Notes under the pieces: model-generated
Told to the model about the DNA's origin: nothing
The model's database searches: none
Seen by the model: only the letters and a program-made list of their open reading frames with translations
Made by a program: the position numbers and the translations under genes
Part shown: in pieces, positions 1-7,471 of the stretch
Position numbering within the stretch: position 1 is the stretch's first letter
Layout: every line of letters begins with the position of its first letter
From: JALYZC01 sp035997675
GTDB lineage: Bacteria > Actinomycetota > Thermoleophilia > Solirubrobacterales > Solirubrobacteraceae
Length of the DNA stretch: 9,744 bases
NCBI GenBank assembly: GCA_035997675.1
Contig: DASYIJ010000313.1
Coordinates: 1 to 9,744, forward strand
Reading direction: 5' to 3'

Positions 1-156
1 CCGGCGGAGACGTTCGGGACGATCGCGACGCAGCTGCTGCTCGACCGGCTCGCCGGTCAGGTGTCGGAGCGCCGGCGCATCGTCGTGCTTCCCGCCGACT
101 TCATCGTGCGGGAGTCGTGCGGCGCGCAAGTTCCCGTCGGCGACCCCACCGCATGA
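1..156 (+). CDS. LacI-family transcriptional regulator, C-terminal fragment
   Basis: The frame is open from the window edge to a TGA at 154-156 and gives 51 residues. The ending, with RRIVVLPADFIVRESCG near the C-terminus and a preceding LLLDRLAGQ helix, is the usual end of the sugar-binding, periplasmic-binding-protein-like domain of LacI/PurR-type repressors. The DNA-binding helix-turn-helix would lie upstream of the window. The stop overlaps the start of the downstream ROK sugar kinase (ATGA, 153-156), so the two genes are probably co-transcribed and translationally coupled. Inference: the repressor controls a sugar-utilisation operon that includes this kinase. The effector sugar cannot be read from the fragment. 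Confidence 0.75.
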   Translation, partial: PAETFGTIATQLLLDRLAGQVSERRRIVVLPADFIVRESCGAQVPVGDPTA

Positions 157-1019
157 CCTTCGGCGGTGTCGAGGCCGGTGGCACCAAGTGGGTGTGCGGG
201 ATCGGCACGGGTCCCGATGACCTGCACGCACTCGAGACGTTCCCGACGACGACGCCGGAGGAGACCCTTGGCCGCACCGCTGAGTTCTTCGCGCGGCATG
301 GCGGTGTTTCCGCCGTCGGGGTCGGCTCGTTCGGGCCGATCGACCTGGGCGCGGGCCGCATCACGACCACGCCCAAGCCCGGGTGGGTGGACGCCGACGT
401 CGTCTCGGTTCTGCACGACGCGCTCGGCGTCCCGGTCGCGTTCGACACCGACGTCAACGCGGCCGCGCTCGGCGAGGGCCGGTGGGGCGCGGCGATCGGG
501 CTCGACACGTTCTGTTACTTCACCGTGGGGACCGGGATCGGCGGCGGCGTGTTGGCGGGCGGGCGTCTCGTGCACGGGCTCCTTCATCCCGAGGTCGGCC
601 ACATGCGGATCCCGCACGACCGCACGCGCGACCCGTTCGCAGGCGCGTGCCCCTACCACGGCGACTGCTTCGAAGGACTCGCGTCCGGCAGTGCTGTCGC
701 GCAGCGCTGGGGCCGGCCGAGCGAAGAGCTCGGCGACCGGCCCGAGGTCTGGGAGCTGGAGGCGGAATACCTCGCACTCGGCGTCGTCAATGTGATCTGC
801 GTCGTCTCGCCCCAACGCGTGATTCTCGGCGGCGGGGTGATGAAGCAGCCGTCGCTCCTGCCGATCGTCCGCCGGCGCACCCGCGAATTGCTCACCGGCT
901 ACGTCGCCGCGCCGGAGCTCGCGGGCGGGGTCGACGAGTACATCGTGGGCCCCGCCCTCGGCGACCGGGCCGGGGTCCTCGGCGCGATCGAGCTGGCCCG
1001 GATGGCGCATCAAGCCTAG
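153..1019 (+). CDS. ROK-family sugar kinase (fructokinase-like)
   Basis: The protein has 288 residues, normal for ROK sugar kinases. The N-terminal GVEAGGTK (residues 5-12) is the ATP phosphate-binding loop of the ASKHA fold. FDTDVNAAALGE contains the likely catalytic base Asp100, and VGTGIGGG is the second glycine-rich loop. His150 followed by CPYHGDC (Cys166, His169, Cys172) and EGLASG matches the zinc-site region of fructokinases such as Bacillus subtilis YdhR rather than the Cys-rich ROK repressors. There is no HTH domain. The family phosphorylates free hexoses in the cytoplasm with ATP; fructose (possibly mannose) is the best guess, but specificity is inferred. I chose ATG at 153 because it overlaps the LacI-type stop and begins directly with the kinase fold. 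The in-frame ATG at 117 would add 12 unrelated residues. Confidence 0.85.
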   Translation: MTFGGVEAGGTKWVCGIGTGPDDLHALETFPTTTPEETLGRTAEFFARHGGVSAVGVGSFGPIDLGAGRITTTPKPGWVDADVVSVLHDALGVPVAFDTDVNAAALGEGRWGAAIGLDTFCYFTVGTGIGGGVLAGGRLVHGLLHPEVGHMRIPHDRTRDPFAGACPYHGDCFEGLASGSAVAQRWGRPSEELGDRPEVWELEAEYLALGVVNVICVVSPQRVILGGGVMKQPSLLPIVRRRTRELLTGYVAAPELAGGVDEYIVGPALGDRAGVLGAIELARMAHQA

Positions 1020-1078
1020 GTTTTTGGCCCTCTTTCTCGGCCGTCGACGGCAGGCCCCGCCCAGGGAATACCATCCTC

Positions 1079-1113
1079 ACTACAGAAGTTGTAGTTACTA
1101 CATTGCCTGTAGA
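1079..1113 (+). promoter_or_regulatory. Tandem palindromic operator upstream of lon1
   Basis: The 107-bp gap between the kinase stop and lon1 holds ACTACA-N5-TGTAGT (1079-1095) followed by CTACA-N5-TGTAG (1098-1112). The inner halves also form a perfect 13-bp palindrome, TGTAGTTACTACA (1090-1102). The ACTACA half-sites repeat with an 18-bp period. Such AT-richer symmetric sites in GC-rich DNA, 14-48 bp before a start codon, suggest a repressor-binding region over the lon1 promoter. The TACA/TGTA half-sites resemble BlaI/CopY-type operators. They do not resemble HAIR (CTTGAGT-N7-ACTCAAG) or ClgR boxes known from other actinobacterial chaperone/protease genes. I see no convincing -35/-10 pair. 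Confidence 0.5.
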
Positions 1114-2383
1114 TCGAAGGAGAACTGTGTCGAACCTCTTGCTCATCCCTCTGGAAGACACCATCGTCTTCCCCAACATGTCGGTGACGCTCACCGTGGA
1201 CGTGGGCGACGACGATCGCGTCTTCCTCGTGCCGGTGCACGAGGGTGAGTACGCGGCGGTCGGCACCGTGGCCGAGGTCACGGGGTCGATGCGGCTGCCC
1301 GGTGGCGGCGTCGCCGTGACCGTGTCCGGCCTCCACCGCGGTATCGCGGGCGCAGCCCAGACCGGCCCCGACGGCCGCCTGCGCGTCGAGGTCGACGAAC
1401 GGCCCGACGAGCAGCCGCCGCGTGTCCAGACCGCCGAGCTCGAGCGCGAGTATCGCGCTGTGGTCGAGGAGATCCTCGACCTCCGCGACGCGGACCCGCG
1501 CGTGCACGACTTCGTGCGGTCGATCACCGAAGCCGGTGCGCTCGCGGACACCTCCGCGTACGCGCCTGACATCAACTACGCCGAGAAGATCGAGCTGCTC
1601 GAGACGAGCGACATCGTCGAGCGCCTCGAGCTCTCGCTGCGCCTGCAGCGCGAGCGGCTCGCCGAGCTGCAGATCCGCCGGCGCATCCGCGAGGACGTGG
1701 AGTCGGGAGCCCAGAAGCAGCAGCGCGAGTACATCCTGCGGCGCCAGATGGACTCGATCCGCAAGGAGCTCGGAGAGGACGACGGCTCCGCGGCCGAGGA
1801 CTACCGCACGAAGATCGCCGAGTCCGGGATGCCGGACGACGTGCGCGAGCAGGCCGAACGCGAAGTCGCGCGGCTCGAGCGCATGGGCGACCAGAACGGT
1901 GAGTCCCAGATGATCCGCACGTACCTCGACTGGCTGCTGTCGGTCCCGTGGGACAAGACCTCCGAGGAGCGCCTCGACCCGAACCACGCGCGTGAGGTAC
2001 TCGACGCGGACCACGCGGGCCTCGACGACGTGAAGGACCGCATCGTCGAGTACCTGGCCGTGCGCAAGCTGCGCCAGGAGCGCGGGATCGAGGAGGACAA
2101 GCGCTCCGGCGCGATCCTCACGCTGATCGGCCCTCCGGGGACCGGCAAGACCTCGATCGGCGAGTCGATCGCACGCGCGCTCAACCGCGAGTTCGTGCGC
2201 ATGTCGCTCGGCGGCGTGCGTGACGAGGCGGAGATCCGCGGACATCGCCGCACCTACATCGGCGCGTTGCCGGGGCGTATCGTGCGCGCGCTGCGCGATG
2301 CGAAGACGATGAACCCGGTGATCCTGCTCGACGAGGTCGACAAGGTCGGCGCCGATTGGCGCGGCGACCCGTCGGCGGCGCTG

Positions 2384-3763
<1,380 letters not shown>

Positions 3764-3780
3764 CGTTCAAGCTCCATATC

Positions 3781-3799
3781 TACTTACAGGTTGTAAGTA
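3781..3799 (-). promoter_or_regulatory. Palindromic operator upstream of lon2
   Basis: TACTTACA-GGT-TGTAAGTA is a perfect 8+8 palindrome with a 3-bp centre, lying 18-36 bp before the lon2 start codon. Its TACA/TGTA core resembles the operators before lon1, although the flanking half-site bases and spacing differ. That hints that both paralogues answer to the same regulator or to related ones. The binding protein is not identifiable here; BlaI/CopY-type repressors are one candidate class on half-site similarity only. Confidence 0.5.
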
Positions 3800-3861
3800 A
3801 GGATAGCGACTGTATCCGGGACCGCTAGGGGGCCCGGCCGGCGCTATGGAAGTGACGCCCC

Positions 3862-3881
3862 GCCGGCCGACCCGGGCCGGC
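3862..3881 (-). terminator. Possible hairpin terminator after the COG2085 reductase
   Basis: GCCGGCC (3862-3868) and GGCCGGC (3875-3881) can pair across a 6-base loop, 7 bases beyond the reductase stop codon on the minus strand. There is no T-tract, which is common in GC-rich actinobacteria but makes the call weak. Confidence 0.3.
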
Positions 3882-3887
3882 CGCCGC

Positions 3888-4514
3888 TCAGGGCAGGAAC
3901 TTCACCGCCGAGGCGAAGTCCGTGCCGAGCGAGGCCTGTACCGCCATGTGAAGGTAGCCCAGTGCCTCCAGCTCGCGGGCGCGGGCGAGCGTGCCGGCGT
4001 CGATGGGGCGCAGGCCCCCGTCGCGCGCGAACTGGCTGACCGTGCGCTTGGCGTCGTCGTCGTCCCCCGCGATGAGGACGTCGAGCGGCTGGCCCGCCAC
4101 CTCACCGGCAACCAGCGGGCCGGGGAAGGTCGTGTTGAACGCCTTGACCACCGAGACAGTGTCCGGCGCCTCCTCGGCTATCAGCTCGGCTCCCGAGCGA
4201 AAGGGCGCGACGTCGAGCGGCTCCAGGACGCTGATGTCCACCGGGTTGGTGAGGTCGACCAGGACGCAGCCATCGAGCTCGCCGGCGTGCTGGCGAACGA
4301 CGTGCGGCGCCTCGGTGAACGGCACCGCAAGCACGACGATCTCCCCGTCGACCACCTCGGCGGACTCGACCTCGCCCAACCCCATCAGCTCTTCGACCAG
4401 CTCGTCGGCCTTGCTGATGTACGTGCCCACGAACGCGACGCGATGGCCTCCGGCGAGAGCGCGGGTCCCGACGCCGCGAGCCATGTTGCCCGTCCCCACG
4501 ATCGTGAGCCTCAT
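3888..4514 (-). CDS. NADPH-dependent F420 reductase-like / COG2085 Rossmann-fold oxidoreductase
   Basis: The protein has 208 residues. The N-terminus MRLTIVGTGNMARGVG carries the dinucleotide-binding GxGxxA motif (Gly7, Gly9, Ala12). VVLAVPFTEAPHVV, DLTNPV and VVKAFNTTFPG follow, the order seen in COG2085 proteins, which include F420-dependent NADP oxidoreductase and similar short reductases. Members transfer hydride between NADP(H) and a partner cofactor or substrate in the cytoplasm. True F420 specificity cannot be decided from these motifs, so a generic NAD(P)-binding role is equally possible. The ATG at 4514 has GGGAG upstream (GGGAG-CAGC-ATG). It is divergent from the DUF2267 gene across 96 bp and precedes lon2 on the same strand with a 124-bp gap containing lon2's own operator, so it need not share a transcript with lon2. 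Confidence 0.75.
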   Translation of the reverse strand: MRLTIVGTGNMARGVGTRALAGGHRVAFVGTYISKADELVEELMGLGEVESAEVVDGEIVVLAVPFTEAPHVVRQHAGELDGCVLVDLTNPVDISVLEPLDVAPFRSGAELIAEEAPDTVSVVKAFNTTFPGPLVAGEVAGQPLDVLIAGDDDDAKRTVSQFARDGGLRPIDAGTLARARELEALGYLHMAVQASLGTDFASAVKFLP

Positions 4515-4587
4515 GCTGCTCCCGGTAGGCCGCTCGGCCGGGTTGGCCAGCGCTCTTCGGACGAAAATTCGGCTTGCCACGGCAGCA

Positions 4588-4607
4588 CCACGACCTACCG
4601 ATCGTGG
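4588..4607 (+). promoter_or_regulatory. Small inverted repeat just upstream of the DUF2267 gene
   Basis: CCACGA-N8-TCGTGG (4588-4607) ends three bases before the GTG start at 4611. A TTGCCA at 4574-4579 followed 16 bases later by TACCGAT could be a weak promoter whose transcript would begin at or near the start codon. I find no Shine-Dalgarno sequence there. The repeat could be an operator or a short hairpin. This is tentative. Confidence 0.25.
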
Positions 4608-4610
4608 CGC

Positions 4611-5462
4611 GTGGACTACGCGGACTTCATCACCACGGTCGAACGCCAGGCGGGCGTATCCGGCGAGGAGGCCGAGCGCGCCGCCTGCACCACGCTGGGC
4701 ACGCTGGCCCAGCGCCTGTCGGTGGGCGAAGCCACGGACATCGCCCGGCGCCTGCCCGGCGACCTGCGGTCCTGCCTCGTCGCCGAGGGTCCTCCCGAGC
4801 GATTCCACGTCGATGAGTTCGTTCGCCGGATCGCAGCGCAGGTGGGAGTCGACCCGGCGACCGCCGAGCGGGACGCGCGTGCCGTTTTCTCCGCACTGGC
4901 GCTCGCCGTCGGCCCCGACGAGTTCGCCGACCTGCGCTCCGAGCTGCCCAAGGACTTCGATCCCCTGCTCGACGCCGCGCTCGTCGAGGCGCCGCCACGC
5001 CCGGCCGCCGAGCCTCCGGCCGCCCCGATCCTCTCGTTCGACGAGTTCCTGGAGCGGGTCGCCGGCCGCACGGGCCTGGACCGAGCCCGCGCGCAACGCG
5101 CGGCCGAGGCGGTGCTCCAGGTGCTGGCGAGCCGCATCACCGGCGGCCAGATCGACGACCTCGAGTCCCAGCTCCCCGTCGAGCTGCGTCCCGCTCTGGA
5201 GCGTGGGCGCGGCCGGACCGGAGGCCGGGCGAGACCGATGTCGCTCGAGGCGTTCGTCGGCGCGATCGCGAAGCTCGAAGGTGTCTCGCGCTCAGAGGCG
5301 GCGCAGCACGCCAGGGCGACACTGGCCACCCTGCGTGAGGCGGTCGGCGAGAAGGAGTGGTCGGACACGACCGCACAGCTTCCCGGCGAGTACCAGCCGC
5401 TACTCAAGCGCGAGACATGGCCCGACCCGTCCCGCGGGGTCGCAGGGGGGCCGGCGACCTAG
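4611..5462 (+). CDS. DUF2267-repeat protein (four half-repeats)
   Basis: The protein has 283 residues, soluble and highly charged, without signal peptide or membrane segment. Four similar units of about 55 residues start near residues 2, 66, 142 and 211. Each runs [DS]-x-x-x-F-hydrophobic, then a helix beginning around G[VL], an Ala/Arg-rich helix, and a closing LP-x-[DE]-[LYF]-x-P-[LA]-L motif (for example LPKDFDPLL, LPVELRPAL, LPGEYQPLL). Two units correspond to one DUF2267 domain, so this is a tandem DUF2267 protein; an Ala/Pro-rich linker (about 122-140) separates the two pairs. The family has no established biochemical function. I chose GTG at 4611 because it directly precedes the first repeat, although no Shine-Dalgarno is visible. 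The stop overlaps that of the opposing DUF5519 gene in a shared CTAG (5459-5462). Confidence 0.75.
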   Translation: MDYADFITTVERQAGVSGEEAERAACTTLGTLAQRLSVGEATDIARRLPGDLRSCLVAEGPPERFHVDEFVRRIAAQVGVDPATAERDARAVFSALALAVGPDEFADLRSELPKDFDPLLDAALVEAPPRPAAEPPAAPILSFDEFLERVAGRTGLDRARAQRAAEAVLQVLASRITGGQIDDLESQLPVELRPALERGRGRTGGRARPMSLEAFVGAIAKLEGVSRSEAAQHARATLATLREAVGEKEWSDTTAQLPGEYQPLLKRETWPDPSRGVAGGPAT

Positions 5463-5791
5463 TCTCGCGGCCGCGCGGCCGCGCGGTCGTAGTTGAGGCG
5501 CATCAGCTGGATCACGTCGCGAACGTCGGCCTCGTCCTCGATCCGCCGTGCGGCCGGACCCACCTTGCCGGGAAAGACCGGGTGATCGACGATCCGCCCC
5601 TCCTCGCGCAGCTCGGCCCACACGTCCTTGGGGAAGGAGAAGTGCGCGGCATGGTCGCCGTGCAGATGACCGATCTCCCGGCGGCCAAGCCGGAACGCGA
5701 ACTCGCCACGCCGTCCGGGGCCCGCCTCGACCCCCGGCCAGGACGTGACCTCGTCGGTGATCTGCTGGCTTGCGGTCTGAGTCTGGGTCAT
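5459..5791 (-). CDS. DUF5519 / 'luciferase'-domain small protein, probable SoxR target
   Basis: The 110-residue soluble protein is made almost entirely of one domain: VTSWPGVEAGPGRRGEFAF, then LGRREIGHLHGDHAAHFSFP, VWAELREEGRIVDHPVFPG, and a C-terminal VRDVIQLMRLNYDRA helix. This pattern is the DUF5519 family, labelled 'luciferase domain' in databases; the label does not imply light emission and the function is unknown. ATG at 5791 is supported by GAGGAGG four bases upstream (5796-5802). A longer in-frame start at 5995 would overlap soxR and the promoter, so I rejected it. The gene is divergent from soxR, and a SoxR-like site lies inside its -35/-10 spacer, so it is probably induced by redox-active compounds. 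It ends tail-to-tail with the DUF2267 gene. Confidence 0.75.
   Translation of the reverse strand: MTQTQTASQQITDEVTSWPGVEAGPGRRGEFAFRLGRREIGHLHGDHAAHFSFPKDVWAELREEGRIVDHPVFPGKVGPAARRIEDEADVRDVIQLMRLNYDRAAARPRD
5466..5483. repeat. 18-bp GC-only perfect palindrome at convergent gene ends
   Basis: CGCGGCCGCGCGGCCGCG is its own reverse complement. It lies three bases past the DUF2267 stop and inside the last codons of the DUF5519 gene. It could form a hairpin helping to end + strand transcription, or it could simply result from Ala/Arg codons in GC-rich DNA. Confidence 0.4.
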
Positions 5792-5822
5792 GTCGCCTCC
5801 TCGAGATGGAGCTGGTCCCTGG

Positions 5823-5853
5823 AGAGTAGAAGTTCGAGTGCACTTGAAGTCAA
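5823..5853 (-). promoter_or_regulatory. SoxR-type promoter and SoxR box for the DUF5519 gene
   Basis: On the minus strand a -35 TTGACT (5848-5853) and a -10 TACTCT (5823-5828) are separated by exactly 19 bp (5829-5847). This long spacer is characteristic of MerR/SoxR-activated promoters. The spacer region carries TTCAAGTGCACTCGAA (5833-5848 on the plus strand), a 16-bp palindrome with one mismatched pair. Its core matches the known sox box (CCTCAAGTTAACTTGAGG) in the TCAAGT/ACTTGA half-sites with one mismatch. The predicted transcript would start about 25 bases before the DUF5519 ATG, leaving room for its GAGGAGG ribosome site. SoxR is encoded immediately on the other side. Confidence 0.7.
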
Positions 5854-5878
5854 GGCCCAGGCGTGATCGACTGGTCGG

Positions 5879-6349
5879 GTGTCCACCCTGCTGACGATCG
5901 GCGAGGTCTCGCGCCGCAGCGGCGTCGCCACCTCGGCCCTTCGGTACTACGAGGCGCGCGGCCTGATCGACTCCGAGCGTGCGGGCTCCGGTCATCGCCG
6001 CTTCGCCCGGCCCGTGCTGCGACGGGTGGCGTTCATCGTCTTCGCCCAGCGCATCGGACTGACGCTCGACGAGATCGGCCGGGAGCTCGCCAAGCTCCCG
6101 CCCGGGCGCGCGCCCACGCGGAGCGACTGGTCACGCCTCTCGCGCGGATGGACATCGCGGATCGACCTGCGCATCGCCGAACTGGAGCGGCTCAAGCTCG
6201 GGCTCACCGAATGCATCGGCTGCGGGTGCCTCTCGCTCGACCGCTGCCGGCTGGCCAATCCGGAAGACCGGGCGGCTCGTCTTGGCCCGGGCCCGCGCTA
6301 CTGGATCGGCGATCGGCCGGCGGCCGCGGCCGATCCGGCGACGCGCTGA
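5879..6349 (+). CDS. soxR: Redox-sensing MerR-family activator SoxR
   Basis: The protein has 156 residues, the usual SoxR length. The N-terminal MerR helix-turn-helix is clear (LTIGEVSRRSGVATSALRYYEARGLI, then RAGSGHRRF). A dimerisation helix follows, then CIGCGCLSLDRC with Cys112, Cys115, Cys117 and Cys123 (CX2CXCX5C), the [2Fe-2S] ligands of SoxR. The conserved RCRLANPED-x-x-A-x-x-GPGPRYW tail is also present. In the family, oxidation of the cluster by redox-cycling compounds turns on promoters with over-long spacers. Start GTG at 5879 places the HTH at the proper distance, but a Shine-Dalgarno is not obvious. The gene is divergent from the DUF5519 gene across 87 bp containing the SoxR box. 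In actinobacteria SoxR usually controls oxidoreductases and monooxygenases rather than soxS, and no soxS is seen. Confidence 0.93.
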   Translation: MSTLLTIGEVSRRSGVATSALRYYEARGLIDSERAGSGHRRFARPVLRRVAFIVFAQRIGLTLDEIGRELAKLPPGRAPTRSDWSRLSRGWTSRIDLRIAELERLKLGLTECIGCGCLSLDRCRLANPEDRAARLGPGPRYWIGDRPAAAADPATR

Positions 6350-6383
6350 CGCCCGAGCCGCCGGGCGCACACCGGCGGCGTCA
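6347..6383 (+). terminator. Possible hairpin terminator of soxR
   Basis: TGACGCC (6347-6353, overlapping the soxR stop) pairs with GGCGTCA (6377-6383), with further GC pairing inside (GCCG with CGGC). No T-tract follows. The remaining bases up to the tRNA-Trp gene (6384-6464) show nothing else I can support. Confidence 0.35.
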
Positions 6384-6464
6384 CACTGGTGGCGTGGAGT
6401 ACCGCATGCGGCGGAGTCTGCCGTCGATCGCCGCGGACCGTCTTGAACGAAACGGCCACGAGAG

Positions 6465-6538
6465 CAGGGGAGACAGGACTCGAACCTGCAACCCCCGGTT
6501 TTGGAGACCGGTGCTCTGCCAAATTGAGCTACTCCCCT
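6465..6538 (-). tRNA. tRNA-Trp (anticodon CCA)
   Basis: The minus-strand 74-mer folds as a standard cloverleaf. Acceptor AGGGGAG pairs with CTCCCCT, the D-arm is GCTC...GAGC, and anticodon stem CCGGT/ACCGG holds loop CTCCAAA (anticodon CCA, 6502-6504). The T-arm contains TTCGAGT. The discriminator base is G, as expected for Trp, and 3' CCA is not encoded. In many bacteria tRNA-Trp precedes secE-nusG; here the next gene downstream is the convergent soxR instead. Confidence 0.95.
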
Positions 6539-6577
6539 GGGTTGCGCGCCCAGTGTACTTCTGGCCCTGCGAACGCA

Positions 6578-6607
6578 GAAGCGGGCGGCCCGCAGGCCGC
6601 CCGCTTC
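6578..6607 (-). terminator. Strong hairpin terminator after the HtaA-like secreted protein gene
   Basis: GAAGCGGGCGGCC (6578-6590) and GGCCGCCCGCTTC (6595-6607) form a perfect 13-bp stem with a 4-base loop, starting 25 bases past the stop of the upstream minus-strand gene. On that strand it is followed by TGCG, not a run of T. Position and stem strength still make a terminator the best reading. It also separates this gene from tRNA-Trp. Confidence 0.65.
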
Positions 6608-6632
6608 ATCCGTCCTACCGACCTACTGTCCC

Positions 6633-7265
6633 CTAGGCCGTCGTGACGACGATCTTGGCGCTGCCGAGGTTGGCCCCGGCGGAGACCACCTTGTGGCCCG
6701 CCACCTTGTTGATGAAGCCCGCCGCCCGCTGGGAGAGCAGGAGATCGGCGGTCACCGAGTTGGCGCTGTTGCGCACGACGTTGCTCAGGCGCGCCACGCG
6801 CACGCCCTCTTGCCGGATCACGCAGATGCGCACCCGATTTCCGCGCCGGGCGCGGAAGGCGTGGCAGCGGGCGACCGGCGTCGCGGCGTCGAGGAACGCG
6901 CCCCGCTTCGTGCTGGTGATGACGAAGTGCCGCAGCGCGAGCGACTTGGTGCCCTTGCTGAACTTGAGGCCACCGCGGTGCACGATGAAGCCGCGCAGCG
7001 TCGCCGGGTCGATGCGCCCGCCGGAAATCGGGAGCGTCGCGACGCCGTTCGACAGTGTCGCCGGCGCGATCGGCGCGACGGCGATGCCGTTGTTGGTCAG
7101 GAACTGGGTCGTGGCCGCCGACGGCGTGATCGTCGTCGTGCCGCCCGTCACCTTGACCTTCGCGGCCTGGGCGCCGGCGGCGCCGACGGCGCCGACGGCC
7201 ATCAGGCACAGCGCCAGCAGAGCCGCGCCGAACACTGCGCGCAGGCGAAGCTTGTGCGAGTTCAT
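6633..7265 (-). CDS. Secreted protein with HtaA-like domain
   Basis: The protein has 210 residues with a clear signal peptide: KLRLR, a hydrophobic stretch about 11-30, and likely cleavage after GAQA (about residue 35). The mature part begins VKVTGGTTTITPSAATTQFLTNNGI and then has LPISGGRIDPATLRGFIVH and RGGLKFSKGTKSLALRHFVI. This pattern (a 'GGR.D..TL.G...H.GGL.F..G..SL.L..F.I' core) recurs in exported proteins of Solirubrobacterales-like actinobacteria and resembles the HtaA domain. HtaA itself binds haem in Corynebacterium, but I cannot point to haem ligands here, so function is open. Two cysteines flank a basic RARRGNR segment. The ATG at 7265 has an AGGAGG about 7-9 bases upstream. tRNA-Leu(UAG) lies directly upstream on the same strand; a hairpin terminator follows the stop. 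Confidence 0.65.
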   Translation of the reverse strand: MNSHKLRLRAVFGAALLALCLMAVGAVGAAGAQAAKVKVTGGTTTITPSAATTQFLTNNGIAVAPIAPATLSNGVATLPISGGRIDPATLRGFIVHRGGLKFSKGTKSLALRHFVITSTKRGAFLDAATPVARCHAFRARRGNRVRICVIRQEGVRVARLSNVVRNSANSVTADLLLSQRAAGFINKVAGHKVVSAGANLGSAKIVVTTA

Positions 7266-7334
7266 TGCGAGTGGTCCTCCTTGGACGAATCGTTCGGGTT
7301 CGTTGCTACCAAAACCCGTCGTCGTCACTCGAGT

Positions 7335-7418
7335 TGCGGGCGGAGGGACTCGAACCCCCAAGGGCGTCAGCCCACCGGCACCTAAAGCCGGCGCGTCTAC
7401 CAGTTCCGCCACACCCGC
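7335..7418 (-). tRNA. tRNA-Leu (anticodon UAG)
   Basis: The minus-strand 84-mer has the long variable arm of a class II tRNA. Acceptor GCGGGTG pairs with CGCCCGC (one G-U pair), loop TTTAGGT gives anticodon UAG (7382-7384), and the T-loop TTCGAGT is present. The discriminator is A as in tRNA-Leu, and CCA is not encoded. It reads CUA/CUG-type leucine codons. The gene for an exported protein starts 69 bp downstream on the same strand. Confidence 0.95.
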
Positions 7419-7471
7419 GCTACGGGCCGGCGCTGCATACGCAACTGCTGCGTGCGGCCGCGGAAGATTGT

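Noticed and set aside
1079..1113. HspR (HAIR) or ClgR site upstream of lon1
   Set aside because: The palindromes use ACTACA/TGTAGT halves, not CTTGAGT/ACTCAAG, and no GTTCGC/GCGAAC pair is present.
1016..2245. Long minus-strand frame opposite lon1 (409 residues)
   Set aside because: It mirrors the lon1 coding frame, shows Arg/Ala/Leu-rich shadow composition and no domain; the equivalent appears opposite lon2.
5792..5995. N-terminal extension of the DUF5519 gene from a start at 5995
   Set aside because: It would overlap the soxR HTH region and cover the SoxR box and promoter; ATG at 5791 has a strong ribosome site.
6529..7209. Minus-strand frame rich in Arg/Gly overlapping the HtaA-like gene
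   Set aside because: It is a shadow of the real gene in another frame, extends into the terminator and tRNA, and has low-complexity composition.
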